Below the pieces are notes generated by a model, which searched no databases, had not been told where the DNA came from, and saw only the letters and a list, made by a program, of their open reading frames with translations. From a virus, in IMG/VR virus record IMGVR_UViG_3300042881_002431, positions 1 to 36,998 of that record: DNA of 36,998 bases. One strand, 5' to 3'. This document shows, piece after piece, positions 1 through 6,294 of this stretch. The position numbers were made by a program, and so were the translations under genes. Each line of letters opens with the position of its first letter. Positions within the stretch are counted from its first letter, which is position 1.

Positions 1-677
1 CTGTTGCTGGTGCTCCTGGTGTCTACAACAAGGCAACTGGTTCTGGTTTCGGTGCTCAGTGGGCACAAGCGGGTAAGAAAGGTTTCGTTGCTAACCTGAA
101 CTATGTTGCTCAGAACGGTTCTGATTCTACCAAAGGTGAATTTGATGCTTCTGGTGCTCTGAATACTCTGGCACAGTTCGGTTATCGTGCTCCTCAGTAC
201 GGTATTGCTTTCGGTTATCGTAATGGTACTGAAGGTACTCGTATCCGTACTTTTAATGGTGTTGCTGGTAATGGTGGTACTCTTGCCGCTAACCAAAGCT
301 CCAACGGTTATGCTCTGAATGCCTACTGGCAACCCAAGAAGTCGGGCATCATTCCTTCGGTTTCTGCTGCTTATGGTTGGAACTATGTAAGCGGTCCTGC
401 AACTCCTAATGCTGCAACTAACTCTGAGACCTGGATGGCAGGTGTTCAGTGGAGCGATGTGTTTGCTAAGGGTAATGCCTCTGGTTTTGCTATCGGTCAA
501 CCTGGCAACGCACCTACGCTGACCAAAGACGCTCTGATGTGGGAAGCCTTCTATCGTTACAAGGTTAGCGATAATATCAGCATCACTCCTGCAATCTTCT
601 ATGTCTCCAATAATCAGGCATTTAAGAACGCATCTTCTAACTACGGTGGTGTGATTCAGACGAGTTTCCGCTTCTGA
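1..677 (+). CDS. Cyanobacterial-type outer-membrane porin, C-terminal part (5' end outside window)
   Basis: The open frame enters the window at base 3 and ends at the TGA at 675-677, giving about 224 residues of the C-terminal part. The translation has the alternating aromatic and small-residue look of beta strands rich in Gly, Tyr, Ala and Asn (for example GFGAQW, YGIAFGYRNG, NGYALNAYWQP). It ends in Phe-Arg-Phe; a terminal Phe is the usual outer-membrane beta-barrel assembly signal. This fits the cyanobacterial porin family (Som/OprB-like), which forms solute channels in the outer membrane. Base composition is richer in GC than the phage genes further on, as in psbA, which suggests host origin. 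A terminator follows at 710-736. The start, signal peptide and any SLH domain cannot be seen. The porin class is a good inference; the exact substrate is unknown. Confidence 0.75.
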   Translation, partial: VAGAPGVYNKATGSGFGAQWAQAGKKGFVANLNYVAQNGSDSTKGEFDASGALNTLAQFGYRAPQYGIAFGYRNGTEGTRIRTFNGVAGNGGTLAANQSSNGYALNAYWQPKKSGIIPSVSAAYGWNYVSGPATPNAATNSETWMAGVQWSDVFAKGNASGFAIGQPGNAPTLTKDALMWEAFYRYKVSDNISITPAIFYVSNNQAFKNASSNYGGVIQTSFRF

Positions 678-693
678 TCATCTGACAAAATAA

Positions 694-707
694 GTATCAT
701 ATGATAC
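694..707. repeat. Perfect 14-bp palindrome GTATCATATGATAC
   Basis: A perfect 7+7 palindrome lies between the porin stop and the terminator/promoter element. It sits just upstream of the -35 box at 718. It could be a protein-binding operator for the photosynthesis-block promoter, or simply part of the porin 3' untranslated region. Nothing else in the window shows the same word. Confidence 0.5.
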
Positions 708-709
708 AT

Positions 710-736
710 GGGGGTGCTTGACACCCCTTTCTTTTT
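710..736 (+). terminator. Rho-independent terminator after the porin gene
   Basis: A six-base-pair stem, GGGGTG (711-716) with CACCCC (722-727), closes a five-base loop. It is followed by the T-rich run TTTCTTTTT (728-736). It lies 33 bases after the porin stop. The loop and right arm also supply the -35 hexamer of the next promoter. Confidence 0.8.
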
Positions 737-746
737 CCTATATAAT
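718..746 (+). promoter_or_regulatory. Sigma-70 type promoter for the hli-peroxiredoxin block, overlapping the terminator
   Basis: TTGACA (718-723) and TATAAT (741-746) are perfect consensus hexamers separated by 17 bases. The -35 box lies inside the loop and right arm of the terminator hairpin, and the T-run forms the spacer. The hli start codon is at 775. The leader contains a small hairpin, TTCGT/ACGAA (757-772), directly before that start. An early-type promoter read by host RNA polymerase is the likely role. Confidence 0.8.
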
Positions 747-774
747 TGTGTAACAATTCGTAATAAAACGAACA

Positions 775-969
775 ATGACTGTAACAACTAATGATCGTGG
801 TCAACAAAACATGTGGGCAAAAGAACCCAATATGTACTACGAAAACTATGGGATGTACTCACCTGCAGAAGTAAAGGAGACATATAATGGACGCTGGGCA
901 ATGGTCGGTATTATTGCTGGGGCTATTTCTTATGCTCTCACAGGTAAACTTTTCTTCGGTGTCTTCTGA
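775..969 (+). CDS. hli: High-light-inducible protein (Hlip), longer form
   Basis: A 64-residue one-helix chlorophyll a/b-binding-like protein. The conserved helix motif is at residues 35-45, ETYNGRWAMVG, with the chlorophyll-ligand Glu35 and Asn38 and the ion-pair Arg40. It is followed by a hydrophobic stretch to about residue 56. Hlips bind chlorophyll and carotenoid in the thylakoid membrane and protect photosystem II from excess light. Cyanophages carry them to protect photosynthesis during infection. It is the first gene after the promoter at 718-746. Its TGA overlaps the ATG of the next small gene in a TGATG junction. Confidence 0.95.
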   Translation: MTVTTNDRGQQNMWAKEPNMYYENYGMYSPAEVKETYNGRWAMVGIIAGAISYALTGKLFFGVF

Positions 970-1055
970 TGACTGAAGTTATTTGGACCTTGACTGCTGT
1001 TGCATTTTTTGTGACTTTGAGTTATGCTGTAGAACAACTTGCTGAAACTTACTAA
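969..1055 (+). CDS. 28-residue single-helix membrane peptide between the two hli genes
   Basis: The start codon overlaps the stop of the upstream hli (TGATG), and the gene ends 12 bases before the next hli start. The product is Met-Thr-Glu-Val followed by a hydrophobic helix (residues 4-21, rich in Val, Leu, Ala, Phe) and the polar tail EQLAETY. Its size and one-helix layout resemble the tiny subunits of photosystems and cytochrome b6f (PsbT, PsaM, PetN classes), but I recognise none of them by sequence. The coupling to hli suggests a thylakoid role. The reading frame is real-looking; the function is unknown. Confidence 0.6.
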   Translation: MTEVIWTLTAVAFFVTLSYAVEQLAETY

Positions 1056-1067
1056 GAGGAAACTAAA

Positions 1068-1190
1068 ATGAAAAATTTCGGATTTACTGAGTTTGCAGAA
1101 AAACTCAACGGTCGTCTTGCAATGATTGGATTTGTTGCCGGCGTTGGCGCTTATCTCGTCACTGGTCAAGTTATTCCTGGTGTGTGGTGA
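1068..1190 (+). CDS. hli: High-light-inducible protein (Hlip), short form
   Basis: A 40-residue Hlip with the motif EKLNGRLAMIG at residues 11-21 (Glu11, Asn14, Arg16), then a hydrophobic helix ending in VIPGVW. The purine-rich AAGAGGAAACT precedes the ATG. It is the minimal cyanophage form, lacking the N-terminal extension of the 64-residue paralog upstream. Its TGA overlaps the GTG start of the next gene. Its role is photoprotection at the thylakoid, as for the other copy. Confidence 0.93.
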   Translation: MKNFGFTEFAEKLNGRLAMIGFVAGVGAYLVTGQVIPGVW

Positions 1191-1474
1191 CAGAACATAA
1201 ACATCACGATATGTTAGGGCAACTTTCTATTGCCCTACAAACATTGGTAGAATCTGGAACTTGGAATAATGGTGATCAACTTTCAGTTGAGATTGGTGGA
1301 GTTGCAGTGACAGGAACTGCAACTCATCCAGATGCAAATCCAAAATGGGCTAAACCATATGGAACTGTATCTTATCAAAATGATGCATTCATCGTTATTA
1401 AAAATAAATCCAAGAATCCTGTGATTCCTTCTCAACCAAATCCCGAACTTAAACAACAACATTCTATTAATTAA
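1187..1474 (+). CDS. Conserved-looking small protein of unknown function
   Basis: A 95-residue reading frame with a GTG start (1187) overlapping the hli stop (GTGA). A second GTG at 1184 is also in frame. The protein is soluble: residues about 8-20 look helical (LGQLSIALQTLVE), followed by a Gly- and Val-rich beta region with two short repeats of the IGGVAVTGTATH type. It sits between hli and peroxiredoxin in the same transcription unit. I do not recognise the family. Confidence 0.7.
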   Translation: MTEHKHHDMLGQLSIALQTLVESGTWNNGDQLSVEIGGVAVTGTATHPDANPKWAKPYGTVSYQNDAFIVIKNKSKNPVIPSQPNPELKQQHSIN

Positions 1475-1478
1475 GATT

Positions 1479-2015
1479 ATGCCTCAACTTGCTCCTGAAG
1501 AAACTGTGAATATTCCATCTGTGGACTTTATGTTCCGTGAGGATGGTGAATTTGTAGTTCGTTCCACTGAAGAACTTTTTGGTGGTAAAAAAGTAGTTTT
1601 GTTTGCACTTCCTGGTGCGTTCACTCCTACTTGTAGTGCTTATCAACTTCCTGGTTTTGAAGAAAAGTATTCTGAATTTACTGAAGCTGGTATTGATGAA
1701 GTCTATTGTCTTTCTGTAAATGATGCATTTGTGATGAATGCATGGGCAAAAGATCAAATGATCACTAATGTCAAGATGATTCCTGATGGTAATGGTGAGT
1801 TTACTCAGGGTATGGACATGCTTGTTCAGAAACGTAATCTTGGATTTGCTCAACGTTCTTGGCGTTATGCTGCAGTCATCAATGATGGCGTGATTGAACA
1901 GATCTTTATGGAAGATGACAAACGTGACAATGCAGATACAGATCCATATGAGTATTCTACTCCAGAGAAAGTTCTCGCATATGTGACGAGTAACTCTCCT
2001 GTTCTTGCTGCTTAA
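1479..2015 (+). CDS. Type II (Prx5-like) atypical 2-Cys peroxiredoxin
   Basis: A 178-residue redoxin-fold protein. The peroxidatic motif LPGAFTPTCS (residues 44-53) places the reactive cysteine at Cys52, and the only other cysteine is Cys77. This 25-residue spacing is that of the peroxidatic/resolving pair of plant and cyanobacterial type II peroxiredoxins, which reduce H2O2 and alkyl hydroperoxides using glutaredoxin or thioredoxin. The length matches the single-domain family, with no fused glutaredoxin. Downstream this window also encodes a CGPC thioredoxin-like protein (4719) and a CPYC glutaredoxin (26926), both plausible reductants. A terminator follows at 2026-2050. The likely role is removing peroxide made by phage-sustained photosynthesis. 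Confidence 0.93.
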   Translation: MPQLAPEETVNIPSVDFMFREDGEFVVRSTEELFGGKKVVLFALPGAFTPTCSAYQLPGFEEKYSEFTEAGIDEVYCLSVNDAFVMNAWAKDQMITNVKMIPDGNGEFTQGMDMLVQKRNLGFAQRSWRYAAVINDGVIEQIFMEDDKRDNADTDPYEYSTPEKVLAYVTSNSPVLAA

Positions 2016-2025
2016 TAAATATTTT

Positions 2026-2050
2026 GAGGAGGGAAACCTCCTCTTTTTTT
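2026..2050 (+). terminator. Rho-independent terminator after the peroxiredoxin gene
   Basis: The seven-base-pair perfect stem GAGGAGG/CCTCCTC with a GAAA tetraloop is followed by seven T residues. It closes the hli-peroxiredoxin unit begun at 718. The next start codon is only 13 bases beyond the T-run. Confidence 0.92.
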
Positions 2051-2062
2051 GTGGAGAAATTT

Positions 2063-2272
2063 ATGTTAACAAGGCTAAAAAGAAAAGTATCTGCGACTCG
2101 CATGACATTTTTATCGGTTGCTGCAGTGGTTGCAATCGGAAACACTTTGACGGGGTGGGGAGTCATTAGTTGGGTTCTATGGATTCCTCCTATCGCACTA
2201 TCTCTTGCAGCAATTACTGGAGTGTGTCCATTCAAAATCATTTGGGAAAAACTTGGATTTTCTAAGGATTGA
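2063..2272 (+). CDS. Small two-helix inner-membrane protein, DUF2892/YgaP-membrane-domain-like
   Basis: A 69-residue protein. The ATG at 2063 is chosen because GTGGAG lies a suitable distance upstream and the terminator covers anything earlier in frame. There are two hydrophobic segments (about residues 15-30 and 33-52) joined by a Gly-Trp turn, followed by GVCPFKIIWEKLGF. The glycine-Val-Cys-Pro motif after the second helix is typical of DUF2892-type membrane proteins. Function is unknown; a thiol-linked role is possible because of the Cys-Pro. It lies between the peroxiredoxin and psbA units. Confidence 0.7.
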   Translation: MLTRLKRKVSATRMTFLSVAAVVAIGNTLTGWGVISWVLWIPPIALSLAAITGVCPFKIIWEKLGFSKD

Positions 2273-2275
2273 CGC

Positions 2276-2304
2276 TTGACATTCCGTTTCTCCCCTGGTA
2301 TGAT
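2276..2304 (+). promoter_or_regulatory. psbA promoter, with an overlapping late-type motif
   Basis: TTGACA (2276-2281) and TATGAT (2299-2304) are separated by 17 bases, a strong sigma-70 type promoter. GATAAATA at 2302-2309 overlaps the -10 box and differs from the T4 late promoter word TATAAATA only in the first base. psbA might therefore be transcribed by both early and late machinery. The predicted start leaves a leader of about 170 bases before psbA. Confidence 0.75.
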
Positions 2305-2357
2305 AAATAGGTAAACAAATGTTACGAGATTTTAATCTTTCGTAATATTGAATCATG

Positions 2358-2465
2358 GAGAAACGGGACTAACACTCCTTACCGAGGCTATCCATGTAAA
2401 ATACGCCTCTCATGCCCAGTCTTAGGGTGACTGGGGAATAGTATAACCACCATTTCCCTGATGGT
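2358..2465 (+). ncRNA. Structured psbA leader RNA, candidate PhotoRC-II element
   Basis: Four consecutive short hairpins can be drawn in the leader: GGAG/CTCC (2358-2378), GAGGC/GCCTC (2384-2409), a perfect seven-pair CCCAGTC/GACTGGG (2415-2435) and ACCAT/ATGGT (2449-2465), 20 bases before the psbA ATG. Conserved RNA motifs named PhotoRC-I and PhotoRC-II have been described upstream of psbA in marine cyanobacteria and cyanophages, and position and size fit. I assign the name from context, not from an alignment. It probably affects psbA mRNA stability or translation. Confidence 0.55.
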
Positions 2466-2485
2466 ATTACTACTCTTTTAAACAA

Positions 2486-3565
2486 ATGACTGCTTCAATC
2501 GCTTCACGTCAACAATCGAATACTTGGGAACAGTTCTGCAACTGGGTCACTTCAACCGATAATCGTCTTTATGTCGGTTGGTTCGGAGTCCTGATGATTC
2601 CTTGCCTACTTGCTGCTACGACTTGTTTTATTATCGCATTCATCGGTGCTCCTCCTGTGGACATTGATGGTATCCGTGAACCCGTTGCTGGTTCACTCAT
2701 GTACGGAAACAACATCATCTCTGGTGCTGTGATTCCTTCGTCCAACGCAATTGGACTGCACTTTTACCCCATCTGGGAAGCTGCTTCCCTAGATGAGTGG
2801 CTTTACAACGGTGGGCCTTTCCAACTGGTTGTGTTCCACTTCCTGATTGGTATCTATGCCTACATGGGTCGTGAGTGGGAACTTTCCTATCGTCTGGGTA
2901 TGCGTCCTTGGATCTGTGTTGCATACTCTGCACCTGTTGCTGCTGCTTCTGCAGTGTTCCTGGTCTATCCTTTCGGTCAAGGTTCTTTCTCTGATGCGAT
3001 GCCTCTGGGTATCTCTGGTACTTTCAACTACATGCTTGTGTTCCAGGCAGAGCACAACATCCTTATGCACCCCTTCCACATGCTTGGAGTTGCTGGTGTC
3101 TTCGGTGGTTCTCTGTTCAGTGCTATGCACGGTTCTCTGGTAACTTCTTCTCTGGTTCGTGAAACCACTGAGAACGAATCTCAGAACTATGGTTACAAGT
3201 TCGGTCAAGAAGAAGAGACTTATAACATTGTTGCTGCACACGGTTACTTTGGTCGTCTGATCTTCCAATACGCTTCGTTCAACAACTCTCGTTCACTTCA
3301 CTTCTTCCTTGCTGCTTGGCCTGTTGTAGGTATCTGGTTTACCGCTCTTGGTGTTTCCACGATGGCCTTCAACCTCAACGGCTTCAACTTCAACCAATCC
3401 ATTATGGATGGTCAGGGTCGTGTGCTCAACACCTGGGCAGATGTGCTGAACCGCGCTGGTCTGGGCATGGAAGTGATGCACGAGCGCAATGCTCACAACT
3501 TCCCTCTTGACCTTGCCGCTGCTGAGTCAACTCCTGTTGCACTCACCGCACCTGCAATCGGTTGA
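2486..3565 (+). CDS. psbA: Photosystem II reaction-centre protein D1
   Basis: A full-length, uninterrupted 359-residue D1. Landmarks are in register: TyrZ at Tyr161, Asp170, Glu189 and His190, the P680 ligand His198, the iron/QB region His215, Ser264 and His272, and the manganese-cluster ligands His332, Glu333, His337 and Asp342. The mature C-terminus is Ala344, followed by a removable tail of 15 residues. Residue 130 is Glu, the form linked in cyanobacteria to high-light D1. D1 turns over fast in light, so a phage copy keeps PSII and energy supply going when host synthesis stops. Base composition is host-like. A promoter and structured leader precede it and a terminator (3587-3612) follows. 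No group I intron is present. Confidence 0.99.
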   Translation: MTASIASRQQSNTWEQFCNWVTSTDNRLYVGWFGVLMIPCLLAATTCFIIAFIGAPPVDIDGIREPVAGSLMYGNNIISGAVIPSSNAIGLHFYPIWEAASLDEWLYNGGPFQLVVFHFLIGIYAYMGREWELSYRLGMRPWICVAYSAPVAAASAVFLVYPFGQGSFSDAMPLGISGTFNYMLVFQAEHNILMHPFHMLGVAGVFGGSLFSAMHGSLVTSSLVRETTENESQNYGYKFGQEEETYNIVAAHGYFGRLIFQYASFNNSRSLHFFLAAWPVVGIWFTALGVSTMAFNLNGFNFNQSIMDGQGRVLNTWADVLNRAGLGMEVMHERNAHNFPLDLAAAESTPVALTAPAIG

Positions 3566-3586
3566 GTTAATCAAAATTAAATCATC

Positions 3587-3612
3587 AGGGGTCTTCGGAC
3601 CCCTTTCTTTTT
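3587..3612 (+). terminator. Rho-independent terminator after psbA
   Basis: The seven-pair stem AGGGGTC/GACCCCT with the stable TTCG tetraloop is followed by TTCTTTTT. It separates psbA from psbD; the psbD ribosome-binding site GGAGG begins just after the T-run. Confidence 0.92.
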
Positions 3613-3624
3613 CGGAGGATATAA

Positions 3625-4686
3625 ATGGTTTCATCTACACTTTCACAACCAATTTCACAAAGAGGATGGTTCGATGTACTCGATGACTGGCTTAAGAGAG
3701 ACCGTTTCGTTTTTGTTGGCTGGTCTGGACTTCTTCTTTTTCCCACTGCTTACCTTGCTCTTGGTGGTTGGCTTACTGGGACAACTTTCGTTACGAGTTG
3801 GTATACTCACGGGTTGGCAAGTTCCTATCTTGAGGGTGCAAACTTTCTTACTGCGGCAGTTAGCACTCCAGCAGATTCTATGGGTCATTCTCTTCTTCTT
3901 CTCTGGGGTCCTGAGGCTCAGGGGGATTTCGTCAGGTGGTGCCAACTTGGGGGACTCTGGCCTTTTGTGGCACTCCACGGATCTTTCGCTCTGATTGGAT
4001 TCATGCTTCGCCAGTTTGAGATTGCTCGTCTGGTGGGCATCCGTCCTTATAATGCAATCGCATTCTCTGGTCCTATCGCAGTATTCGTTTCTGTGTTTCT
4101 GATGTACCCACTGGGACAATCCAGTTGGTTCTTTGCACCTTCATTTGGTGTTGCCGCAATCTTCAGGTTCCTTCTGTTCCTTCAGGGTTTCCATAACTGG
4201 ACCCTCAACCCCTTCCATATGATGGGAGTTGCTGGTATACTTGGAGGAGCACTGCTCTGCGCCATTCATGGTGCTACCGTTGAAAATACCTTATATGAAG
4301 ACAGTGAACAATCGAATACTTTCAAAGCGTTTGAACCAACACAAGAGGAAGAGACCTATTCGATGGTCACGGCTAACCGTTTTTGGTCTCAGATCTTTGG
4401 CATTGCTTTCTCTAATAAGCGTTGGCTTCATTTCTTTATGCTATTTGTACCTGTTATGGGTCTATGGACATCCTCTATTGGTATTATTGGCCTTGCTCTT
4501 AACCTTCGTGCTTACGATTTTGTAAGTCAAGAAATTAGAGCAGCAGAAGATCCTGAGTTTGAAACCTTTTACACCAAGAACATCCTCCTTAATGAGGGAC
4601 TTAGAGCTTGGCTTGCGCCGGTAGATCAACCTCATGAGAACTTTGTGTTCCCAGAAGAGGTGCTTCCACGAGGCAATGCTTTGTGA
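3625..4686 (+). CDS. psbD: Photosystem II reaction-centre protein D2
   Basis: A full-length 353-residue D2 preceded by a strong GGAGGATATAA ribosome-binding site. Numbering is one higher than usual because of a slightly longer N-terminus: TyrD is Tyr161, the P680 ligand is His198, and the non-haem iron ligands are His215 and His269. The QA region and the typical C-terminal [12 protein letters not shown] are intact. D2 pairs with D1 in the thylakoid PSII core. Being adjacent to psbA lets the phage resupply both reaction-centre subunits. No separate promoter is obvious between the psbA terminator and this gene, so it may rely on read-through past that terminator. It is followed by its own terminator. 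Confidence 0.99.
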   Translation: MVSSTLSQPISQRGWFDVLDDWLKRDRFVFVGWSGLLLFPTAYLALGGWLTGTTFVTSWYTHGLASSYLEGANFLTAAVSTPADSMGHSLLLLWGPEAQGDFVRWCQLGGLWPFVALHGSFALIGFMLRQFEIARLVGIRPYNAIAFSGPIAVFVSVFLMYPLGQSSWFFAPSFGVAAIFRFLLFLQGFHNWTLNPFHMMGVAGILGGALLCAIHGATVENTLYEDSEQSNTFKAFEPTQEEETYSMVTANRFWSQIFGIAFSNKRWLHFFMLFVPVMGLWTSSIGIIGLALNLRAYDFVSQEIRAAEDPEFETFYTKNILLNEGLRAWLAPVDQPHENFVFPEEVLPRGNAL

Positions 4687-4692
4687 TATAAT

Positions 4693-4718
4693 AAGAGGGT
4701 GTAACAACCCTCTTTTTT
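4693..4718 (+). terminator. Rho-independent terminator after psbD
   Basis: The eight-pair stem AAGAGGGT/ACCCTCTT with a GTAACA loop runs into TTTTTT. The T-run ends directly at the ATG of the next gene (4719), which therefore has no ordinary ribosome-binding site outside the hairpin. Confidence 0.9.
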
Positions 4719-4994
4719 ATGTTGTATATATTTTCTAAGACAGATTGTGGACCATGTATTCTGGTCAAAAAGTATTTTAAGACAATGAATGACCCTCGTA
4801 CAGAAGAGGTTAAAGAGATTCTTCTTGATGATGGACAAGAAGAGAACATTGAATTTGCAAGAAAGTATAAGATCACCGCAACTCCAACTCTAATTGTCGT
4901 AGATGAGAATGATGAGAAGGTTGAAGAATATGTTGGTGGAGTTCCCATCACTCAAAATATTGTTGAACTTTTAAATAAGTATTATGTCTCATAA
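4719..4994 (+). CDS. Thioredoxin-like protein (CGPC active site)
   Basis: A 91-residue protein of thioredoxin fold. The active site is Cys10-Gly-Pro-Cys13 after the first beta strand (LYIFSKTDC), and the cis-proline segment ATPTLIVVDE is near residues 53-62. It is shorter than bacterial thioredoxin (about 105-110), having lost the N-terminal strand and helix as phage thioredoxins often do. It would reduce disulfides in ribonucleotide reductase or in the phage peroxiredoxin at 1479. The start codon abuts the psbD terminator T-run. The stop overlaps the following small gene by 11 bases. Confidence 0.88.
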   Translation: MLYIFSKTDCGPCILVKKYFKTMNDPRTEEVKEILLDDGQEENIEFARKYKITATPTLIVVDENDEKVEEYVGGVPITQNIVELLNKYYVS

Positions 4995-5106
4995 ACCCCA
5001 ACACGAACCCATGGAAGACTGGGTTATCTGGGCAGGTGTAGCAATGATGGGATTCACAGTTATCGTATTTGTCGTATTTACTCTTAGTTTAATTTATTGG
5101 GGATGA
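4984..5106 (+). CDS. 40-residue single-pass membrane protein
   Basis: The ATG at 4984 lies inside the end of the thioredoxin-like gene, and the TGA at 5104-5106 overlaps the next ATG (ATGA). The N-terminal 12 residues are polar (HKPQHEPMEDW). A hydrophobic helix follows (about residues 13-38, many Val, Phe, Ile, Met), ending in YWG. Coupled junctions on both sides support it as a real gene. I do not recognise the family. Confidence 0.65.
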   Translation: MSHKPQHEPMEDWVIWAGVAMMGFTVIVFVVFTLSLIYWG

Positions 5107-5357
5107 TATCATCAGAAACACCTTACAAACTCGCGGAAATTATCCGAGACACTTGGCCACAACTTTACAGACCCATGAAGAAGATGCAAGTAACTGAACA
5201 TAATATTACTGATTGGAACCTCAACGAAGAGGAAATCAATGCACTCATATCTCTTTCTAAGGAGAAGATGAAGTCCTGTGATGATGATAAGGTGTGTGAA
5301 CTATTTTATGGACTTCTCACGGGTAAACTTATCATCATGAAAAATGACCGAACTTGA
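5103..5357 (+). CDS. Small conserved phage protein of unknown function
   Basis: An 84-residue soluble protein. The ATG at 5103 is preferred because it forms an ATGA overlap with the upstream stop; an in-frame TTG lies at 5097. It looks helical, with Trp and Leu-rich segments (IIRDTWPQLYRPMKKM) and an acidic Cys-containing stretch (KSCDDDKVCELFYG). It overlaps the next gene by 14 bases. No family recognised. Confidence 0.7.
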   Translation: MISSETPYKLAEIIRDTWPQLYRPMKKMQVTEHNITDWNLNEEEINALISLSKEKMKSCDDDKVCELFYGLLTGKLIIMKNDRT

Positions 5358-5550
5358 AGTATTCAAACAAACATCTGAAGAACCTTACATTCGTCATGAC
5401 TATAAAGTAGTTTTTGCGAACGGAAGATCTGTTATCTTTGATAACTATGAGGATGTTCAAAAAACTTGGTGGCAAACACCAAATCAACTTCTAGGACATG
5501 TTGAAGTTCTAGATCACAAAGAACCAAAAACAAAAAGCAAAGGATTTTAA
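5344..5550 (+). CDS. Small phage protein of unknown function
   Basis: A 68-residue protein starting inside the previous gene. It contains the beta-type sequence DYKVVFANGRSVIFDNYEDV and a Trp-Trp pair, then a Lys-rich C-terminus. The gene stops one base before the next start at 5552. No known family recognised. Confidence 0.7.
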   Translation: MTELEVFKQTSEEPYIRHDYKVVFANGRSVIFDNYEDVQKTWWQTPNQLLGHVEVLDHKEPKTKSKGF

Positions 5551-5551
5551 A

Positions 5552-5857
5552 ATGAAAAAATACAATGAAGAATACTTTTCAGTTTTGAATAAAAAGACTG
5601 GGAAAAAACTTTTAGATTGTGGAGAAGAATCTGATGCTCTTGCCATGGTTGCTCTGGATCCTCAGAACCGAACTTACACTCGCAATAAGTTTCTAATGGG
5701 TCCTGTTGTAGACATTGAGATTCCAAAGGCACTTCCCACTAATGCAATTGATGTTTCCTCTTATAAAGAACATCAAGAAAATTGGATGGTCGAAAAACTC
5801 AATGAGTTACCACAAATCAAACTTCCAGAAGGTCAAGGTCAACCTGTGGTTGTATGA
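5552..5857 (+). CDS. Small phage protein of unknown function
   Basis: A 101-residue soluble protein beginning MKKYNEEYFSVLNKKTGK. The middle part has the phrase ALDPQNRTYTRNKFLMGPVVD, and the C-terminus is Pro and Gln-rich. The stop overlaps the next ATG (ATGA at 5854-5857). No domain recognised. Confidence 0.7.
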   Translation: MKKYNEEYFSVLNKKTGKKLLDCGEESDALAMVALDPQNRTYTRNKFLMGPVVDIEIPKALPTNAIDVSSYKEHQENWMVEKLNELPQIKLPEGQGQPVVV

Positions 5858-6045
5858 ACCATCGTAAATATAAACAATCAGAGAATCAGAAAAAGAGAAG
5901 GATGTATACGCCTGAAGGATATCTAAAAGATCCCCCAGACGCAGAATGTCCTCACTGTGGGGAGAAACAGAAATCTTGTTCTTATGTAAATAGTCTTGCT
6001 CGTGCATGGGCAAGAAGTGCTTGTAAAAAGAAAAATCAAAATTAG
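5854..6045 (+). CDS. Small basic protein with one Cys-x-x-Cys knuckle
   Basis: A 63-residue, Lys/Arg-rich protein. The motif CPHCGEKQKSC near residues 33-43 gives a CxxC knuckle and two further cysteines (about 43 and 58), so it may bind zinc. The very basic ends suggest nucleic-acid contact. It is coupled by ATGA to the upstream gene and is the last gene before a 90-base gap. Confidence 0.65.
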   Translation: MNHRKYKQSENQKKRRMYTPEGYLKDPPDAECPHCGEKQKSCSYVNSLARAWARSACKKKNQN

Positions 6046-6059
6046 CCTTTAGCTATATT

Positions 6060-6117
6060 TTGACAGCAAAAAATTTCCCGGTAAAAAATCACCCTATAAG
6101 ATTTTTTCCTATATAAT
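6060..6117 (+). promoter_or_regulatory. Candidate promoter region before the small genes at 6136
   Basis: TTGACA at 6060-6065 is followed after 16 bases by TAAAAA (6082-6087). A better -10-like TATAAT lies at 6112-6117 but has no good -35 at the right distance. One of these probably drives 6136-6618. The assignment is tentative. Confidence 0.35.
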
Positions 6118-6135
6118 ATCTGATGTTGTGTTTTT

Positions 6136-6291
6136 ATGCCAAAAAATCAGTTGACTAAGGATGAACTAAAAGTTAGAGTATTAAAATTGAAACATCAAGT
6201 TCAATTTGAACATAGGTATCCTGGAGAAAAAGAACTTGCCAATAAGTACTTGAATGAAGTATTATTCATTATTGATCAGTATTCTAGATGA
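6136..6291 (+). CDS. Small phage protein of unknown function
   Basis: A 51-residue helical, basic protein beginning MPKNQLTKDELKVRVLKLKH. It has a heptad-like Leu pattern and ends in DQYSR. Three bases separate its stop from the next ATG. The small helical layout recurs in cyanophage genomes as I remember them, but no function is known to me. Confidence 0.65.
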   Translation: MPKNQLTKDELKVRVLKLKHQVQFEHRYPGEKELANKYLNEVLFIIDQYSR

Positions 6292-6294
6292 CTT

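Noticed and set aside
2014-2021. AATAAATA, a partial late promoter word at the end of the peroxiredoxin gene
   Set aside because: It overlaps the stop codon and is immediately followed by a strong terminator hairpin, so transcripts from it would stop at once.
2789-3268. Long reverse-strand open frame inside psbA
   Set aside because: It is the shadow of a conserved, codon-biased gene. Its translation has no recognisable domain and no ribosome-binding site. Antisense RNA to psbA is possible but nothing in the sequence marks it.
6075-6089. Fifteen-base word TTCCCGGTAAAAAAT, also at 20107-20121
   Set aside because: One copy is in a gap and the other is inside the aminotransferase-like coding region. 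There are no flanking repeats or mobile-element features, and A-runs make chance likely.
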